This document shows positions 17,292 to 26,785 of a stretch of DNA of 64,000 nucleotides, piece by piece. The notes under the pieces are model-generated. The model saw only the letters and a list, made by a program, of their open reading frames with translations, searched no databases and had not been told where the DNA came from. The position numbers and the translations under genes are program-made. The DNA is from an uncultured Eubacteriales bacterium (GTDB lineage: Bacteria > Bacillota > Clostridia > Oscillospirales > Oscillospiraceae), in the NCBI GenBank assembly GCA_900545805.1, contig URAL01000001.1:47321-111320 (forward strand), in the 5' to 3' direction. How positions within the stretch are numbered: position 1 is the first letter of the stretch; each line of letters opens with the position of its first letter.

Positions 17292-18827
17292 ATGAAAAAA
17301 CGACTTATCAGTTCACTGCTGGCAGTAATAATGTGCGTTTCGCTACTTGCCGTACCTGCCGACGCCTCCGGAATAAGCGGAGCAAAGACGACAAGCGCCC
17401 TGAATCTCAGAAGCGGCGCGGGCACAAGCAAATCCATAATCATGACAATGCCCGCCGGAGCGGAGGTCATTGTCGGCATGACGCAGAACGGCTGGTGCAA
17501 GGTCGTTTATAACAGCACCGTCGGCTACGCCTCGGCGGAATACCTCAAGACTGTCGGCAAGGTCAGCGGCAATTTCGGGACCGGTACGGTATCCGGCGAT
17601 GACGTGCGCATGAGAAGCGGCGCGGGAACCGGCAGCTCTGTTGTCGGAACCTATGATAAGGGCACGAAAATGTCCGTCATCGGTGCGGCGGGCAACTGGT
17701 ATGAGGTCAGCTATAACGGCAAGACCGGCTATGTCAGCGCAGACTATATGAAGCTGTCCGTCAGAAATGCAAGCTCCGGCACACCGGCAGCGCCCACCCC
17801 TGCTCCGTCGAACACAGCGACAGTATCGGGAGGCTTCAAGGCAAGCGTCATCGGAACAAGCGTAAGGCTCAGAAGTCAGGCAAACACAAGCTCCGACACC
17901 CTCGGCTACTACTCCAACGGCGTTAGCCTGACGGCACTCGGCTCGGTCAAGGACTGGTACAAGGTAGCCTATAACGGCAAGGTCGGCTATATGGCCGCGC
18001 AGTATGTCCGCATAACGCCGGCAAACAGCTACAGCGCCGCGAAAAGCGGCACCGTCAGCGGCGACAGCGTGCGCATGAGAATGGGACCGAGCACCGACTT
18101 TGCGGCAATCGGCACTCTTAATAAGGGCGCAAACGTAAAGATAAGCGGCGAGGCCGGCTCCTGGTACGAGATAAGCGCAAACGGCAAGTACGGCTACATG
18201 AGCAAGGACTACATAAAGATAGTAGACACTGCATCGGCTGACACCGTTGAAAAGATGGACAGGATCGGCATAGTCACCGGCAACGGTGTGCGTATGCGCA
18301 GCGGTGCGGGTATGAGCTACTCGACCGTCGGCTACTACGATAAAGGTATACAGGTCAAGGTCACAGGCAAGACAGGCTCATGGTATGCTGTCAGCTATAA
18401 CGGATTGAGCGGCTACATGAGCACAGACTATGTAAAGCTCAGCACAGGCAGCACCGTCGCAAATCAGATAGTCGCAACCGCAAAGCAGTACCTCGGAACT
18501 CCCTATGTTTACGGCGGTTCTTCTCCGCGAGGCTTCGACTGCTCCGGCTTTATGTACTATCTCTACGGTCAGTACGGCTATAAGCTTTGGCGCGGAGCCG
18601 GCGGCCAGTGGAACCACAACGGCACAAAGGTCGATAAGAACGAGCTTCAGCCCGGCGACCTCGTGTTCTTCTCCGACAGCGTCGATCCCATCGGGCACGT
18701 CGGCATGTACATCGGCGATAATCAGTTTATCCATGCCTCGTCCGGAAAGGGCTGCGTCGTGATAACCTCACTGAGCGCCAGCTACTACGCAAATCACTAC
18801 ACCGGCGCAAAGCGCATCATTCAGTAG
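17292..18827 (+). CDS. Secreted NlpC/P60 peptidoglycan hydrolase with five SH3b repeats
   Basis: Cleaves peptide stems of peptidoglycan outside the cell. 511 residues: signal peptide (1-26, ADA/SG), five SH3_3 repeats of about 60 residues each with a V-R-M/L-R-S start and a W-Y-x-V-x-x-N-G-x-x-G-Y-M/V core, and a C-terminal NlpC/P60 domain (about 395-511). Catalytic triad candidates: Cys417 in FDCSGF, His469 in GHVGMYIG, His481 in FIHASS. The start at 17292 gives the signal peptide; a 16-residue in-frame extension has no ribosome site. Confidence 0.95.
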   Translation: MKKRLISSLLAVIMCVSLLAVPADASGISGAKTTSALNLRSGAGTSKSIIMTMPAGAEVIVGMTQNGWCKVVYNSTVGYASAEYLKTVGKVSGNFGTGTVSGDDVRMRSGAGTGSSVVGTYDKGTKMSVIGAAGNWYEVSYNGKTGYVSADYMKLSVRNASSGTPAAPTPAPSNTATVSGGFKASVIGTSVRLRSQANTSSDTLGYYSNGVSLTALGSVKDWYKVAYNGKVGYMAAQYVRITPANSYSAAKSGTVSGDSVRMRMGPSTDFAAIGTLNKGANVKISGEAGSWYEISANGKYGYMSKDYIKIVDTASADTVEKMDRIGIVTGNGVRMRSGAGMSYSTVGYYDKGIQVKVTGKTGSWYAVSYNGLSGYMSTDYVKLSTGSTVANQIVATAKQYLGTPYVYGGSSPRGFDCSGFMYYLYGQYGYKLWRGAGGQWNHNGTKVDKNELQPGDLVFFSDSVDPIGHVGMYIGDNQFIHASSGKGCVVITSLSASYYANHYTGAKRIIQ

Positions 18828-18839
18828 TATATAAAGTTT

Positions 18840-18871
18840 TCACCGCAGGATGTTTCCTGCGGTGATTTTTT
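18840..18871 (+). terminator. Terminator of the NlpC/P60 gene
   Basis: 11-bp stem TCACCGCAGGA/TCCTGCGGTGA followed by T6. Confidence 0.88.
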
Positions 18872-18884
18872 ATAGCTTATAAAT

Positions 18885-21122
18885 TTATTTAAAGCGCTTC
18901 AGTCTCAGCGCGTTGGAGACGACGGAGATGGAGCTGAGCGCCATTGCCGCGCCGGCAAGCATCGGACTCAGGAGCGGACCTCCGAATGCGTAGAACAGAC
19001 CGGCGGCAAAGGGTATGCCGACGCTGTTATAGAAAAACGCCCAGAACAGATTCTGCTTAATGTTGCGGATAACGGCCCTGCTCAGGCGCAGCGCCGTCAC
19101 AAGCGTACCGAGCTGCGAGCCCATGAGCACAACATCGGCAGATTCTATCGCAACGTCTGTTCCGCTGCCGATAGCCGCGCCGATATCGGCAGCAGCAAGT
19201 GCCGGCGCATCGTTTATGCCGTCGCCGACCATGCATACCTTCTTTCCGGCCGCCTTGAGCTTTTCTATCTCGCCCGCCTTGCCCTCGGGCAGTACGCCTG
19301 CGAGTACGCGGTCGATATTAGCCTTGTCGGCGATCAAGTGAGCGGTCTTTTCGTTGTCTCCGGTTAACATAATTGTATTAATCCCGAGATTATACAACTC
19401 GGCTATTGCCTCGGGGCTGTCGCTCTTTATGGTATCGACTGCACCGAAAAGTCCGGCAAAGCTGCCGTCAATGGCAGCAAACATGAGCATGCAGCCGCTG
19501 TTTTCGAGCTTTGCCTGCTCGTCGGCAGCCGTTATTTCAACTCCGTTTTCCTGCATGAGCAGTGCATTTCCGATGAGCACCTCGCGTCCGGAAATCATTG
19601 CTTTTATGCCGCGTCCGGGCACTGCGGTTACTCTCTCGACTGTCGGCAGGCTGAGTCCACGCTCCTCGGCTGCCTGAGTTATCGCCTTTGCGACGGGATG
19701 CTCCGAGCCGGATTCTGCAGCGGCGCATATGCCGAGAAGCTCGGACTCGTGAAGTGAGACTGAGTAAATGCTGCTGAGCTTGGGCTTACCCTCTGTTACC
19801 GTTCCGGTCTTGTCGAGAACGACGGTGTCGGCAAAGGCCATTGCCTGCAGCGCCTCGCCGCTTTTATACAAAACGCCGAGCTCCGCGCCGCGGCCGGTAC
19901 CGACCATTATCGCTGTCGGAGTCGCAAGGCCGAGCGAGCAGGGGCAAGCGACCACGAGAACGGAGACGAATATATTTAAAACAAACTCAATATCCTTGCC
20001 GCACAGCGCCCAGATAATCGCCGAGACGACCGCTATGACCATTACGACAGGCACGAAAACTCCCGCGACTTTATCTGCCAGCTTTGCAATAGGCGCCTTT
20101 TTGCCCTGGGCATCCTCGACCATGCGGATTATCTGCGCAAGCGCCGTATCTCCGCCGACCTTTGTGGCCGTGAACACGATAAGGCCCTCGCCGTTTATGC
20201 TGCCGCCGGTGACGCCGCTTCCGACGTCAAGTGTGACCGGCAGGCTCTCGCCGGTGAGCATACTGAGGTCGGCGCTCGACGCGCCGGAGGTGACCGTACC
20301 GTCGCAGGGGAAGCGCTCGCCCGGACGGACGGTTATCACGTCACCCTCGCGCAGCTCGGATACGGGCACCTCGCCGGTCTCTCCATGGCGCGTGACGAGC
20401 GCGGTCTCAGGCGCAAGCTCTGTCAGGGCGCGGATCGCATCCGAGGTGTGGCGCTTGCTGCGCGCTTCAAGGTATTTGCCCAGCATGACGAGCGTTATTA
20501 CGACCGCCGCGCTCTCAAAGAACAGGTTTTCGGAATAGCTGGTGTCGCCGAGGGCTATCTTTACCACGGCGTACAGGCCGTAGGCCAGCGCGGAAAACGT
20601 GCCGACCGCAACGAGCGTGTCCATATTCGGATGCCCCTTGACGAGGCTGCCGAAGCCGTTAATGTAGAAATTGCGCCCGCCTGTGACGATGGGCAGCGTG
20701 AGTATAAGCTGCACGAGCGCAAAGGTCAGCGGCGCATGGTGCGGCATCATGAACATAGGAAGCGGAAGCCCTGCCATGTGCCCCATCGAGACATATAAAA
20801 GCGGCACGGCAAAGCATATGCACAGGATAACGCGCCTCTTCATTGCATTGAGCTCCGCCTTCTTCTCGGCGTCCTCTTTTCTGCGGTTTTCCGCCGCGAG
20901 AACATCGGCCGAGACATACTCCTGCGCACCGAAGCTCAGACGAGAGACTAGCTCGCATATCTTGGGAACATCGAGCGAGTCGTCATAGACGATGTCCATT
21001 TTTTCGGTCGTGAGGTTTACGGATACGCTCTGAACGCCCTCCTGCCGCTGCATAAAGCGTTCAAGACTCGCCGAGCACGCGGCGCAGTGCATTCCGCTTA
21101 TTTTAAAAGTTTTTTCTGTCAT
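18885..21122 (-). CDS. copA: Copper-exporting P-type ATPase
   Basis: Pumps Cu(I) out of the cell using ATP. 745 residues: one HMA domain with GMHCAACSA (about 8-16), TM helices, TGES actuator motif, CPC ion motif in VACPCSLGLATP, phosphorylation site DKTGTVTEG and hinge GDGINDAPAL. Just one metal-binding domain, as in many clostridia. No CsoR or CopZ gene adjoins it. RBS GAAGGTG, and a 14-bp palindrome lies in the leader. Confidence 0.96.
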   Translation of the reverse strand: MTEKTFKISGMHCAACSASLERFMQRQEGVQSVSVNLTTEKMDIVYDDSLDVPKICELVSRLSFGAQEYVSADVLAAENRRKEDAEKKAELNAMKRRVILCICFAVPLLYVSMGHMAGLPLPMFMMPHHAPLTFALVQLILTLPIVTGGRNFYINGFGSLVKGHPNMDTLVAVGTFSALAYGLYAVVKIALGDTSYSENLFFESAAVVITLVMLGKYLEARSKRHTSDAIRALTELAPETALVTRHGETGEVPVSELREGDVITVRPGERFPCDGTVTSGASSADLSMLTGESLPVTLDVGSGVTGGSINGEGLIVFTATKVGGDTALAQIIRMVEDAQGKKAPIAKLADKVAGVFVPVVMVIAVVSAIIWALCGKDIEFVLNIFVSVLVVACPCSLGLATPTAIMVGTGRGAELGVLYKSGEALQAMAFADTVVLDKTGTVTEGKPKLSSIYSVSLHESELLGICAAAESGSEHPVAKAITQAAEERGLSLPTVERVTAVPGRGIKAMISGREVLIGNALLMQENGVEITAADEQAKLENSGCMLMFAAIDGSFAGLFGAVDTIKSDSPEAIAELYNLGINTIMLTGDNEKTAHLIADKANIDRVLAGVLPEGKAGEIEKLKAAGKKVCMVGDGINDAPALAAADIGAAIGSGTDVAIESADVVLMGSQLGTLVTALRLSRAVIRNIKQNLFWAFFYNSVGIPFAAGLFYAFGGPLLSPMLAGAAMALSSISVVSNALRLKRFK

Positions 21123-21136
21123 TGTATCACCTTCAG

Positions 21137-21150
21137 TTAGCGCTCGCTAA
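21137..21150. promoter_or_regulatory. Palindrome in the copA leader
   Basis: TTAGCGCTCGCTAA, between the copA -10 box (TATAAT on minus, 21167-21172) and its ribosome site. Looks like a repressor site; not the usual CsoR or CopY operator. Confidence 0.35.
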
Positions 21151-21210
21151 TTAAATCTATACATATATTATACCAAGCACTCTTAAAAATAAAGTGATAT
21201 TTTCGACAAA

Positions 21211-21246
21211 AAGTCATTCCCACAGCGCATATGACGCTGTGGGAAT
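21211..21246 (-). terminator. Terminator of the spoIIE operon
   Basis: 12-bp stem ATTCCCACAGCG/CGCTGTGGGAAT; on the minus strand it is followed by GAC and T5. Confidence 0.85.
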
Positions 21247-21250
21247 TTGT

Positions 21251-21568
21251 TCACATTACGAAATACATTATAGCCGCCACGGCTCCGCTGCCGAGGAGTG
21301 TTGACAGAGCGGCCACAAGGACGGTCGATATTTTCCCTCCCCGCAGTGAGCCGGTATAAGCTCCGGCCGCCTGCTTTGCCTCGCTCAGAAGCTGCGAGCG
21401 CGTAACTCCGGCGGTTTTCATGTAGTCCTCTCGAACTATGAATATCGCCTCCTCGAACACCTTGGGATCTGGCGATTTAACGACTATTACCCTTTTTGCA
21501 ACTCCCTTCACCACGTCGAAAGCCTCCCTGTCGTCAGTTTTCTGCTTATAGCTTAACCGTCTGAGCAT
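21251..21568 (-). CDS. Small membrane protein downstream of spoIIE
   Basis: 105 residues from the ATG after GAGG; upstream in-frame codons overlap spoIIE and lack a ribosome site. Soluble N-terminal part (VKGVAKRVIVVKSPDPKVFEEAIFIVREDYM) and one C-terminal TM helix (TVLVAALSTLLGSGAVAAIMYFV). No named family known to me. Placed 11 nt after spoIIE, so probably co-transcribed at sporulation onset; a sporulation role is only inferred. Confidence 0.75.
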   Translation of the reverse strand: MLRRLSYKQKTDDREAFDVVKGVAKRVIVVKSPDPKVFEEAIFIVREDYMKTAGVTRSQLLSEAKQAAGAYTGSLRGGKISTVLVAALSTLLGSGAVAAIMYFVM

Positions 21569-21579
21569 ACTTTTATACC

Positions 21580-23913
21580 TCAAGCGCGCTCTTCGACGCG
21601 AACGGCAAGAACGGTCATATCGTCCGAGTAGCTGCAATTGCGCTCGGCGGCCTTGAGCGTGTCGCGTGCGAGAGCCTTCATATCTTTGCCGCAGGAAAGC
21701 AGCATATCGCGCAGCCAGGCATCATTAGAGTCGCCGACGACTCCGTCTGAGGCTATAATCGCGGTGCTGCCGGGCTTTAAGCGCATACGCACGATATCCG
21801 GTGCGGCTCCGGAGACGCCGCTCAGCCCCGGCGCGAAGCTTTCGCACTTTATACGGCGTATGCCGCGGCTGCCGTTGACGTAGCTTGGCGCGGCACCGTA
21901 TTTGTAAAAGCAGGTCTCACCGGAAAACAGATCGACACACATGAGATCGACCGTAGCAAAGCCCCAATTATCGCCGCACTTGAGCAGCATAACGGAGTTC
22001 AATGTTTTCATAGCAACCGCAGGATCTACTCCGGCTCTCAGGAAGCCCTCGAGGATATCAATTACCTCTCGGCTCTCGCTAGCGGCGGCCTCGCCGCAGC
22101 CCATTCCGTCGGAGAGAATAACGCACAAAACGCCCGCATCGGTCTTGAAGTATGTACCCTTATCGCCGCTTACCTTCTCTCCTTTTTTCTTGAGCGCCGC
22201 TATGCCGACAGACACGGCCAGGGGCTCTGCCTCCATGAGCACGAGCTTTGCCTCGCTGTCGTTCTGGCTTTTGAGCCTGCACAGGCGCACGCCGAGAACT
22301 CCGGACAGCTTATCGAGATAGTCGTCCTGCTTAGTAAGGCGCGGGAGCGCACCGCTTTCAATCACGGCGCGCAGTCTGCCGCGTGCATCGCGGTAAACGG
22401 CGGCATCGGCGTCGATATCCTGCGAGAGAAGATAGCGGATAAGCCGCCTTTCGGCCAGATGATCGGCTCCGTTGGTACCGGCAAGCTCCTTTGAAACAGA
22501 GCCCAGTATCTCGGCCATATCGGAATACTGCCCCCATGCCGTATTTCGGCTCTCGCGCAGGGATTCGGAGAACTGACGGCGATATGCCGCGGCTCGCAGC
22601 TCGGCGTTGACTGCCGTAACGAATGCCTCGGGGGTTTTGCACTTCTCGATGAAGTGGTGCGGTATATCACTCATCTCGAGCGTTCCGCGGCTGATCATTT
22701 TTCCCGTCGCGTCGTTGAGCGCGGAGAGCGTGTCGATATAATCTCTGTTCCAGCAGCGGTTTTTCTCCCTGCACTTAAGGCACACACTGTCGGCCGCTCG
22801 GTCGAAGACCTTAGCGGGGTCAGAATCGTTATACTGCTCGTCAACATTGCGCCGGACTATCTCGTAAAGGCTGCCGTAGGCATTGCTCAGGCCCATGACC
22901 CTGCGTGCAACGTATCGCCGCAGCCCGGATTCTCCGCTGCCGCCGATAACCGGCTGCACCATTGAGCCTGCGCGATTTAAAAAGCCCGAGGGCAGAAGCA
23001 TGAATATCACCGACGCGGCAAAGACCTCAAACAACGAATTTATCTCGGTCTGAAATGACCATGCGCATGCCACCGCAGCGGCATCGGCAGCAATGAATGC
23101 AAGCAGAAACAGAAGTCTGCCGTGGCGGTTGAACATGCCCGACAGCAGCCCAGCGAACGCATAGGCCATTGTGTAAAACGGCATACCGCCGGCTGTGAGA
23201 TCCATGGCAATGCCGAAGGCCGTGCCTATGGTGCAGCCGGTCATAATACCGCAGCGCAGCGTGCAGGTCATAACGATCAGCAGCGCCAATAGCCTGCCGA
23301 GCGATATTGCGCCGAATATCTCTATCTGCGACACTGCCATGAGCAGCACCGCCGCCGTTATAAGAACGCTGCCGGCATACTTTAACTCCTCAGCCTCCGT
23401 CGTGCGTTCGGCATCACTCAGCGCCTCACGGAAAAAGCTGCATCCGCCGAAGGAGAAAACCGTCTCTGCCAAAACGACAGCCGCAGCCGGAGCCTGAGTA
23501 AACACCGATGTGAAGCTTGACAGTATGCCGGTCGATAGTGCGGCTATCGCGGCAACGCTCGGTGCAAAGATGCTTTTCCTTGAAAGCTTCGTGTCTTGAA
23601 AGGCAAAGCTTACGGTGTACACCAGCACTATTGCCGCGAGGTAGCGTATGCTCCCTGCAAGACCGCTGCTTATTATGTAACCGATCGCCGCTCCTATAAG
23701 GCAGCCGACACCGTTAAGCCCGGCGCCCGACGCAGCGACAGCGGCAATACCGAACGGACCTGCCGAGCCGAGGAGCCTCGCAGATGCCAGAAGCACTCCT
23801 CCGATCAGATGCACAACGGCGTATGCCACGCTTATTACCTTCTGAGAGCTGCACTCCGCCGCACTTTTTTCTATCGCGCCCCTTATCGCCGCGAATGAGC
23901 CTTTCATGTCCAT
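21580..23913 (-). CDS. spoIIE: Stage II sporulation protein E
   Basis: Membrane phosphatase that dephosphorylates SpoIIAA to release sigma-F in the forespore and takes part in polar septation. 777 residues: about ten N-terminal TM helices (to ~330), a central oligomerisation region with a cysteine-containing CLKCREKNRCW motif, and a C-terminal PP2C domain (about 560-777) with ILSDGMGCG, ASDGVVGD and SDDMTVLAVRV metal-site motifs. A promoter with 21-nt spacing lies upstream. Confidence 0.96.
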   Translation of the reverse strand: MDMKGSFAAIRGAIEKSAAECSSQKVISVAYAVVHLIGGVLLASARLLGSAGPFGIAAVAASGAGLNGVGCLIGAAIGYIISSGLAGSIRYLAAIVLVYTVSFAFQDTKLSRKSIFAPSVAAIAALSTGILSSFTSVFTQAPAAAVVLAETVFSFGGCSFFREALSDAERTTEAEELKYAGSVLITAAVLLMAVSQIEIFGAISLGRLLALLIVMTCTLRCGIMTGCTIGTAFGIAMDLTAGGMPFYTMAYAFAGLLSGMFNRHGRLLFLLAFIAADAAAVACAWSFQTEINSLFEVFAASVIFMLLPSGFLNRAGSMVQPVIGGSGESGLRRYVARRVMGLSNAYGSLYEIVRRNVDEQYNDSDPAKVFDRAADSVCLKCREKNRCWNRDYIDTLSALNDATGKMISRGTLEMSDIPHHFIEKCKTPEAFVTAVNAELRAAAYRRQFSESLRESRNTAWGQYSDMAEILGSVSKELAGTNGADHLAERRLIRYLLSQDIDADAAVYRDARGRLRAVIESGALPRLTKQDDYLDKLSGVLGVRLCRLKSQNDSEAKLVLMEAEPLAVSVGIAALKKKGEKVSGDKGTYFKTDAGVLCVILSDGMGCGEAAASESREVIDILEGFLRAGVDPAVAMKTLNSVMLLKCGDNWGFATVDLMCVDLFSGETCFYKYGAAPSYVNGSRGIRRIKCESFAPGLSGVSGAAPDIVRMRLKPGSTAIIASDGVVGDSNDAWLRDMLLSCGKDMKALARDTLKAAERNCSYSDDMTVLAVRVEERA

Positions 23914-23948
23914 TTTCAGCCTCCGATAGTTTACATAAAGTAATAATT

Positions 23949-23981
23949 ATTATACTTATGTAATTCTCCGAAGTGTGTCAC
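23949..23981 (-). promoter_or_regulatory. spoIIE promoter with 21-nt spacer
   Basis: Minus strand GTGACA-N21-TATAAT. The unusual 21-nt spacing is the same as known for Spo0A-activated spoIIE/spoIIG promoters of Bacillus. No clear Spo0A box (TGNCGAA) was found beside it. Confidence 0.5.
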
Positions 23982-24051
23982 TCGGTGCTGTTGAGAAATG
24001 TTATTTGCGCATGGGAAATACAGAGAAATAAGTCCGCGGCGTTCGGGATGC

Positions 24052-24085
24052 AAAAAACAGGTACGACCAAAAGATCGTACCTGTT
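24052..24085 (-). terminator. Terminator of the 2-oxoacid oxidoreductase operon
   Basis: 11-bp stem AACAGGTACGA/TCGTACCTGTT with an 8-nt loop; U6 follows on the minus strand. Confidence 0.88.
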
Positions 24086-24100
24086 AAAATTATGCTTGTA

Positions 24101-24643
24101 TTACTGCTTTGCAGCGTCGTCCTTGCCGGCCTGGAGTGCCTTCATGTTGCCGGGGAGGAACTTTGCCTTGCGCTCGCCGAGCTCAATGCGGATTGCCTCG
24201 CTCATCTTATCGTCGTCAACGACGGGAGCCTTTGCAAGCAGTGCGCCCAGGATGGCGACGTTTGCGCCCTTGGGGTTGCCGACTTCCTCGGCAATGCGGT
24301 TTGCGTCGCAGTAAACGACCTGGATATCATTGCGCTCTGCCTTGCGGTCGATCAGAGAGCTGTTGATGACCAGAACGCCGCCGGGCTTAACGTGAGGCTC
24401 GAACTTGTCCAGAGAAGGACGGTTCATGGCGACAACGACATCTGCCATATCGACCAGCGGAGAGGCAACGGGATCATCGGAAACGATGACCGAGCAGTTT
24501 GCGGTACCGCCGCGCATCTCAGGGCCGTAGGAAGGCAGCCATGAGACATGCTTGCCGTCGAGCATGCAAGCCATTGCAAGGAACTTACCGATCAGGAGCA
24601 TGCCCTGACCGCCGAAACCGGCGAATATAAACTCTTTTTTCAT
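24101..24643 (-). CDS. 2-oxoacid:ferredoxin oxidoreductase, gamma subunit
   Basis: Gamma subunit of a four-subunit VOR/KOR-type enzyme that oxidises a 2-oxoacid to its acyl-CoA and reduces ferredoxin. 180 residues, start [15 protein letters not shown] after [23 protein letters not shown] and the following VVVAMN are subunit signatures. Last gene of the delta-alpha-beta-gamma operon, one base after the beta stop. Confidence 0.93.
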   Translation of the reverse strand: MKKEFIFAGFGGQGMLLIGKFLAMACMLDGKHVSWLPSYGPEMRGGTANCSVIVSDDPVASPLVDMADVVVAMNRPSLDKFEPHVKPGGVLVINSSLIDRKAERNDIQVVYCDANRIAEEVGNPKGANVAILGALLAKAPVVDDDKMSEAIRIELGERKAKFLPGNMKALQAGKDDAAKQ

Positions 24644-24644
24644 A

Positions 24645-25406
24645 TTATTCGGCCTCCTTGTCTTTCTTAACACCGAGAGGATAGTAAGGAATCATATTCT
24701 CTTCGAGCCACTTCATAGCCTCGATCGGGCTGAGACCCCAGTTGGTGGGGCAGGTGGAAAGAACCTCTATCAGGCAGAAGCCCTTGCCCTGCATCTGATA
24801 GGTGAATGCCTTCTTGATGGCCTTCTTGGTCTTCATGATGTTTGCGTTGTTGTTGACAGCGCAGCGCTCGATGTAGTAGGAGCCGGGGATGGTAGCGAGC
24901 ATCTCCGAAACGCGGATAGGTGCGCCGCACCATGCCTCGTCACGGCCCTTGGGGGAGGTGGTGGTCTTCTGACCAACGAGGGTGGTAGGAGCCATCTGGC
25001 CGCCGGTCATGCCGTAAATGGCATTGTTGACGAAAATGGTGCAGATGTGCTCGCCGCGGTGTGCAGCGTGAACGATCTCGGCAGTACCGATGGAAGCGAG
25101 GTCGCCGTCGCCCTGGTAGGTGAATACGAGGGTATCCTTGCCGACAACGCGCTTTGCGCCGGTTGCGACTGCGGGTGCACGGCCGTGTGCAGCTTCATAC
25201 ATATCGCAGTTAAAGTACTCATATGCAAATACGGAGCAGCCGACAGGTGCTACGCCGATGACCTTACCTTCTTCGATAACGCCTTCCTTTTCGAGCTCCT
25301 CGATGGACTCTGCTACCAGGCGATGGATGATGCCGTGGTTGCAGCCGGGGCAGTAATGGAAAGTCTTGTCGGTAAGGAGTTTGGTTCTCTCAAATACTAC
25401 GGACAT
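24645..25406 (-). CDS. 2-oxoacid:ferredoxin oxidoreductase, beta (thiamine-binding) subunit
   Basis: Carries the thiamine pyrophosphate site. 253 residues. Seen: [18 protein letters not shown], the TPP motif around [23 protein letters not shown]...[11 protein letters not shown], and CPTNWGLSP. Begins directly after the alpha stop. Sequence alone does not separate 2-oxoisovalerate from 2-oxoglutarate as substrate. Confidence 0.94.
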   Translation of the reverse strand: MSVVFERTKLLTDKTFHYCPGCNHGIIHRLVAESIEELEKEGVIEEGKVIGVAPVGCSVFAYEYFNCDMYEAAHGRAPAVATGAKRVVGKDTLVFTYQGDGDLASIGTAEIVHAAHRGEHICTIFVNNAIYGMTGGQMAPTTLVGQKTTTSPKGRDEAWCGAPIRVSEMLATIPGSYYIERCAVNNNANIMKTKKAIKKAFTYQMQGKGFCLIEVLSTCPTNWGLSPIEAMKWLEENMIPYYPLGVKKDKEAE

Positions 25407-26492
25407 TTATTTACCCTCCTTCATGCTCTTGATCTTTGCAACGATCTCGTCGGTGGTGGGCATCTGGGAGCCGCAGTGACCGAAGAAATCAATGGGCTTT
25501 GCGCCGTTTATTGCGATCTTAACGTCTTCGAGCATCTGGCCTTCGTTCAGCTCTACGTCGAGAACCGCCTTTACGCCGTCAGCGCAAGCTGCCTGCTTGA
25601 CAGCCTCGTACGGGAACGGCCATACGGTGATGGGACGTACCAGACCGACGTTAATGCCCTCAGCCTTGAGCTGATCAATAGCGGACTTTGCGATACGTGC
25701 GACAGTGCCGAACGCGGTGATAATGTACTCTGCACCTTCGCAGTTGTAGTTTTCCCACATCTGCTCGTTCTTGGTGACCTCTGCGTACATTGCCTGAAGC
25801 TCCGCGTTATGTATGGACAGAGACTCGGTGTCGATGAAGATGGAGTTGATCTCGGCGCGCTTTGCGGGATCGTCGCCGGGCTTCCAGCCGGTGCATGCCC
25901 AGGGCTTCTTCTCGGGATCGATCTTGAAATCGACCATATCGGGCATCTCAACGGGCTCCATCATCTGAGCGATGATGCCGTCTGCGATGAACAGCACGGG
26001 GATACGGTACTGCTCCGCCTTATCGTATGCGAACATCATGATGTCGACAGCTTCCTGTACGGAGGAGGGTGCATAGGTCAGCAGGTGATAGTCACCGTTG
26101 CCGCCGCCCTTGACAGCCTGGAAGTAGTCGCCCTGGGAAGCCTGAATGTTGCCGAGGCCGGGGCCGCCGCGCATTACGTTCAGGATAACGCAGGGAAGCA
26201 TTGCGCCTGCGCAGTAGGAGATACCCTCCTGCTTCAGGGAGATGCCGGGGCTTGAGGAGGAAGTGATCGCACGGGCGCCGGTGCCGGCTGCGCCGTAGAT
26301 CATGTTGATCGCCGCGACTTCGGATTCCGCCTGCAGGAAGCAGCCGTTTACGTCGGGATCGAACATACGCGCGGACATGTATTCAGGAATCTCAGTCTGC
26401 GGGGTAATGGGATAGCCGAAGAAATAACGAGCGCCGGCTCTGATGGCTGCCTCTGCAATAGCTTCGCTACCCTTCATAAGAGTTTTTGCCAT
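25407..26492 (-). CDS. vorB: 2-oxoacid:ferredoxin oxidoreductase, alpha subunit (VorB-type)
   Basis: Binds the pyrimidine side of thiamine and CoA. 361 residues, N-terminus MAKTLMKGSEAIAEAAIRAG and GYPITPQTEIPEYMS typical of VorB/KorA. TSSSPGISLKQEG and MRGGPGLGNIQ are conserved. Starts 13 nt after the ferredoxin gene. Family naming favours 3-methyl-2-oxobutanoate (branched-chain) oxidation, which would feed amino-acid fermentation; 2-oxoglutarate remains possible. Confidence 0.93.
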   Translation of the reverse strand: MAKTLMKGSEAIAEAAIRAGARYFFGYPITPQTEIPEYMSARMFDPDVNGCFLQAESEVAAINMIYGAAGTGARAITSSSSPGISLKQEGISYCAGAMLPCVILNVMRGGPGLGNIQASQGDYFQAVKGGGNGDYHLLTYAPSSVQEAVDIMMFAYDKAEQYRIPVLFIADGIIAQMMEPVEMPDMVDFKIDPEKKPWACTGWKPGDDPAKRAEINSIFIDTESLSIHNAELQAMYAEVTKNEQMWENYNCEGAEYIITAFGTVARIAKSAIDQLKAEGINVGLVRPITVWPFPYEAVKQAACADGVKAVLDVELNEGQMLEDVKIAINGAKPIDFFGHCGSQMPTTDEIVAKIKSMKEGK

Positions 26493-26505
26493 TATAATTT
26501 CCTCC

Positions 26506-26715
26506 TTAATCCTTCTCGATGTGGATTACCACGTCGGGGCAAGTGCGTGCGCAGGATGCGCAGCCGATGCACTCTTCAGGTTTTACAACCTCTGCCGGGT
26601 GATAGCCTTTTGCGTTGATTTTTGCCTTGGAAAGTTCAATGCAACCCTTGGGGCAAGCTCTTGCACAGAGACCGCAGCCCTTGCACAGGTTCTCATTGAT
26701 GGTTACCTTTACCAT
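26506..26715 (-). CDS. 2-oxoacid:ferredoxin oxidoreductase, delta (2x4Fe-4S) subunit
   Basis: 69-residue bacterial-type ferredoxin that passes electrons out of the enzyme. Two full cluster motifs: CKGCGLCARACP and CIGCASCARTCP. It lies just upstream of the alpha subunit, as in other four-subunit complexes. Confidence 0.93.
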   Translation of the reverse strand: MVKVTINENLCKGCGLCARACPKGCIELSKAKINAKGYHPAEVVKPEECIGCASCARTCPDVVIHIEKD

Positions 26716-26785
26716 GTTGCTACCTCTTTTCTTTATTTTTGCTTTTTGCCATTTTATTTAATCCGCATAAAGCGGGATCGCGCAA

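Noticed and set aside
17382..18430. Regular ~180-bp repeats that could suggest a tandem-repeat or CRISPR-like array
   Set aside because: They are the coding repeats of five SH3b domains in one protein.
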